In this document: positions 29,705 through 32,074 of the stretch, piece by piece
How the letters are laid out: every line of letters begins with the position of its first letter
How positions within the stretch are numbered: position 1 is the stretch's first letter
Source of the DNA: an uncultured Prevotella sp.
GTDB taxonomy: Bacteria > Bacteroidota > Bacteroidia > Bacteroidales > Bacteroidaceae
Direction of reading: 5' to 3'
Assembly (NCBI GenBank): GCA_900547005.1
Contig: URER01000028.1
Coordinates: 1-32,074, forward strand
Length of the DNA: 32,074 bases
Position numbers and translations under genes: made by a program
The notes under the pieces: generated by a model
Databases searched by the model: none
Told to the model about the DNA's origin: nothing
The model's input: the letters and a program-made list of their open reading frames with translations, nothing else

Positions 29705-32005
29705 ATGGTAAAGATTACGAAAGAGGCGGCATTAGAATATCACTCAAACGGCCGCCCGGGAAAGATTGAAGTAAAACCGACAAAACCCTATCACACACAA
29801 ACAGACTTGTCTCTTGCATATTCGCCAGGTGTGGCATATCCATGCCTGGAGATACAACAGACTCCGAATGATGTATATAAATATACAGACAAAGGAAACC
29901 TTGTTGCCGTAATAAGTAATGGTACGGCTGTACTCGGACTTGGAGATATAGGTGCTATAAGCGGCAAGCCAGTAATGGAAGGTAAAGGATTGCTGTTTAA
30001 GATTTATGGTGGAATAGACGTGTTCGACATAGAAATTGATGAGAAAGACCCCGATAAATTCTGCGAAACGGTAGAAAGAATAGCACCATCGTTCGGTGGC
30101 ATCAACCTTGAAGACATCAAAGCGCCTGAGTGTTTCAAGATAGAGGAACGCTTAAAAAAATCGCTCGACATTCCGGTTATGCACGATGACCAGCATGGAA
30201 CAGCCATTATATCTGCTGCCGGACTGAAAAATGCTTTGGAAGTAGCAGGCAAAGACATTACTAAGGTAAAGGTCGTTGTCAACGGAGCCGGTGCTGCCGC
30301 TATTTCATGCACAAAACTTTATGTGGCACTTGGCGTCCGCAAAGAGAATGTCGTAATGCTGGACTCTAAGGGTGTTATCACTTCCGACCGCACAAATCTT
30401 ACACCGCAAAAGGCTCTTTTCGCCACAGACAGAAGAGATGTGCACACTTTGGAAGAAGCTGTAAAAGGAGCTGACGTATTCGTCGGACTCTCCAAAGGTA
30501 ACGTACTCACACAAGATATGGTGCGTTCTATGGCCGCATCACCAATAGTATTCGCATTGGCAAATCCTGTTCCGGAAATTTCATACGAAGACGCGATGGC
30601 CGCACGCCCTGATGTACTTATTTCTACCGGCCGCAGTGATTACCCTAATCAGATAAACAACGTTATCGGCTTCCCTTATATCTTCCGTGGAGCTCTTGAC
30701 GTACACGCACGTGCCATCAACGAAGAAATGAAAATGGCAGGCGTACTCGCTATTGCAGACTTGGCAAAGCAACCGATTCCGGATGTGGTTAACGAGGTTT
30801 ATCACGTTAACGACCTTAGTTTCGGCCCACAATACTTTATACCAAAACCTATCGACCCACGACTGATTACGGAAGTTAGTTCAGCTGTGGCAAAAGCGGC
30901 AATCGAAAGCGGCGTGGCAAGAACTGAGATTACGGACTGGGAACACTACAAGCAGAACTTGCGTCAGCTTCTCGGTCAGGAAACAAAACTTACACGCAAC
31001 TTGCATCTCACGGCTGCAAAGCATCCACAACGCATTGTATTCGCCGAAGGTGAGCACAACACCATGATGAAAGCAGCAGTACAGGCGAAGTCGGAAGGAA
31101 TATGCCAACCTATCCTTCTGGGTAACCCCGACCGTTTGAGACGTATGGCCGCACGCTTGAAACTCGACCTCACAGACATAGAGTTGATAGATATGCGCGC
31201 AGACCACGAGCAAGGACGACGTGCAACATACGCAAAACACCTTGCCGAAAAACGCGCCCGCGAAGGCTATACATTCCAGGAAGCATACGACAAGATGTAT
31301 GAACGCAACTATTTCGGAATGATGATGGTCGAAACCGGTGATGCCGATGCTTTTATCACAGGATTATACACAAAATACTCAAACACGACGAAAGTGGCAA
31401 AAGATGTCATAGGAATACGTCCCGGACACTCAACCTTTGGCACTATGCACATCGTGAATAGCCCTAAGGGAGCTCTCTATCTCGGTGATACACTCATAAA
31501 CAGCGACCCGACAACTGAGGATTTGGTGGATATAACACAACTTGCTTCGCATACTGTTTCATTCTTCAACGAGCAACCGATAATATCCATGATAAGCTAC
31601 TCGAACTTCGGTTCGGACAAGACGGCCGGCTCCATAAAAGTGAAAAACGCCGTAGCAAGATTGCATGAGGAGAATCCAGACTTGTGCGTAGACGGTGAGA
31701 TGCAAATCGGATATGCATTGAATAAAGAGTTGAGAGACCAGAAATATCCATTCTCAAAACTGGTAGGCAAAGATGTCAACACACTTGTTTTCCCTAATTT
31801 GACAAGTGCCCGCTCATCATTCAAGCTGTTACAGATGCTAAGCAATGACGTGGAAATCATCGGCCCGATACAGATGGGACTCAACAAACCTATCCACTTC
31901 ACAGACTCAGAATGTTCTGTAAGGGATGTGGTCAATATCACAGCAGTTGCCGCAATAGACGCATACGTTGAGAAGATCAAGAATAAGAATAAGAATAATA
32001 AATAA
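29705..32005 (+). CDS. maeB: NADP-dependent malic enzyme with phosphotransacetylase-like domain
   Basis: Oxidatively decarboxylates malate to pyruvate in the cytoplasm. The 766 residues are the normal length of the fused MaeB type. The malic enzyme half (1 to about 425) has SLAYSPGVAYPCLEI, GTAVLGLGDIGA, NLEDIKAPECF, PVMHDDQHGTA and the nucleotide-binding VVVNGAGAAAISC. The second half (about 440-760) is the phosphotransacetylase-like domain (RIVFAEGEHNTMMKAA, SNFGSDKTAGSIKVKNAV, DLCVDGEMQIGYALN), usually regulatory and acetyl-CoA responsive. The Lys/Asn-rich tail is peculiar to this copy. It has a -7 box at 29650 and ends at the terminator 32021-32062. Confidence 0.96.
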   Translation: MVKITKEAALEYHSNGRPGKIEVKPTKPYHTQTDLSLAYSPGVAYPCLEIQQTPNDVYKYTDKGNLVAVISNGTAVLGLGDIGAISGKPVMEGKGLLFKIYGGIDVFDIEIDEKDPDKFCETVERIAPSFGGINLEDIKAPECFKIEERLKKSLDIPVMHDDQHGTAIISAAGLKNALEVAGKDITKVKVVVNGAGAAAISCTKLYVALGVRKENVVMLDSKGVITSDRTNLTPQKALFATDRRDVHTLEEAVKGADVFVGLSKGNVLTQDMVRSMAASPIVFALANPVPEISYEDAMAARPDVLISTGRSDYPNQINNVIGFPYIFRGALDVHARAINEEMKMAGVLAIADLAKQPIPDVVNEVYHVNDLSFGPQYFIPKPIDPRLITEVSSAVAKAAIESGVARTEITDWEHYKQNLRQLLGQETKLTRNLHLTAAKHPQRIVFAEGEHNTMMKAAVQAKSEGICQPILLGNPDRLRRMAARLKLDLTDIELIDMRADHEQGRRATYAKHLAEKRAREGYTFQEAYDKMYERNYFGMMMVETGDADAFITGLYTKYSNTTKVAKDVIGIRPGHSTFGTMHIVNSPKGALYLGDTLINSDPTTEDLVDITQLASHTVSFFNEQPIISMISYSNFGSDKTAGSIKVKNAVARLHEENPDLCVDGEMQIGYALNKELRDQKYPFSKLVGKDVNTLVFPNLTSARSSFKLLQMLSNDVEIIGPIQMGLNKPIHFTDSECSVRDVVNITAVAAIDAYVEKIKNKNKNNK

Positions 32006-32020
32006 AATACGAATAATACG

Positions 32021-32062
32021 AAAAAGGTGCTGTGTCAAAATAGGCGCAGCCTCTTTTTTTTT
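32021..32062 (+). terminator. Palindromic element, copy 3 (inverted); maeB terminator
   Basis: AAAAAGGTGCTGTGTC pairs imperfectly with GGCGCAGCCTCTTTTT, ending in nine T on the plus strand, 16 nt after the maeB stop. Its reverse complement carries GAGGCTGCGCCTATTTTGA, the same core as the elements at 11-56 and 1348-1434. Confidence 0.8.
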
Positions 32063-32074
32063 ATATGGTGTAAA

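Overview
The window is a chromosomal segment from a Bacteroidota bacterium, most probably Prevotella or a close relative. The grounds are: several promoters that fit the Bacteroidetes sigma consensus (TTTG, 19-21 nt, TAnnTTTG), SPII lipoproteins with an LGSC/LSGC-type lipobox, a tight glmS-purF-carA-carB cluster, UxaC, the aminoacyl-histidine dipeptidase PepD, a HtpG of Bacteroidetes type, and a large secreted protein with the WQTLCLPF block and the GKIYDISGKRV...VYI C-terminus common in exported Prevotella proteins. No tRNA, rRNA, transposase or CRISPR array was recognised.

Layout. 1-1440: a gene for an exported protein of unknown function, flanked by two copies of a palindromic terminator-like element, with a perfect 28-bp hairpin upstream. 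1453-10468 (minus): a lipoprotein of the polysaccharide-export family, then a compact run glmS, long purF-like gene, carA, carB, in which three successive products or subunits are glutamine amidotransferases. 10617-12020 (minus): uxaC. 12164-14355 (plus): ansA, a gph-like HAD phosphatase and a small lipoprotein. 14356-15314: gene-free, with a 22-bp tandem array. 15315-20386: a membrane-anchored DGY-repeat protein, DUF2461, nth, an OmpH-like lipoprotein, a 69-aa membrane protein, pepD and a small lipoprotein. 20411-23147: an orphan ECF sigma factor divergent from htpG. 23249-25469 (minus): an operon of a secreted ubiquitin-fusion protein and a 73-aa protein. 25470-26047: a structured leader and a second 22-bp array. 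26048-29570 (minus): overlapping TetR, SGNH hydrolase and MBOAT genes. 29705-32005 (plus): a malic enzyme-phosphotransacetylase fusion, closed by a third copy of the palindromic element.

The most unusual item is the 664-residue secreted protein at 23475-25469. Directly after a predicted signal peptide it carries a 71-residue domain that matches eukaryotic ubiquitin at about 58 of 71 positions. All seven acceptor lysines and the L8/I44/H68/V70 patch are kept, but the terminal RLRGG is replaced by MTTPV. It is fused to a glycine-rich, probably beta-helical passenger. Four bases downstream lies a 73-aa MKKEYIKP-type protein, and upstream is a long leader with a 32-nt inverted repeat, preceded by a clear promoter. 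This looks like an exported, non-conjugatable ubiquitin mimic displayed on a bacterial protein. Its role (host manipulation, antagonism between bacteria, or other) is inference.

Most of the remaining genes are housekeeping: nitrogen assimilation from glutamine and asparagine, amino-sugar, pyrimidine and purine supply, peptide hydrolysis, chaperoning, DNA repair, and probable O-acetylation of a surface polysaccharide.
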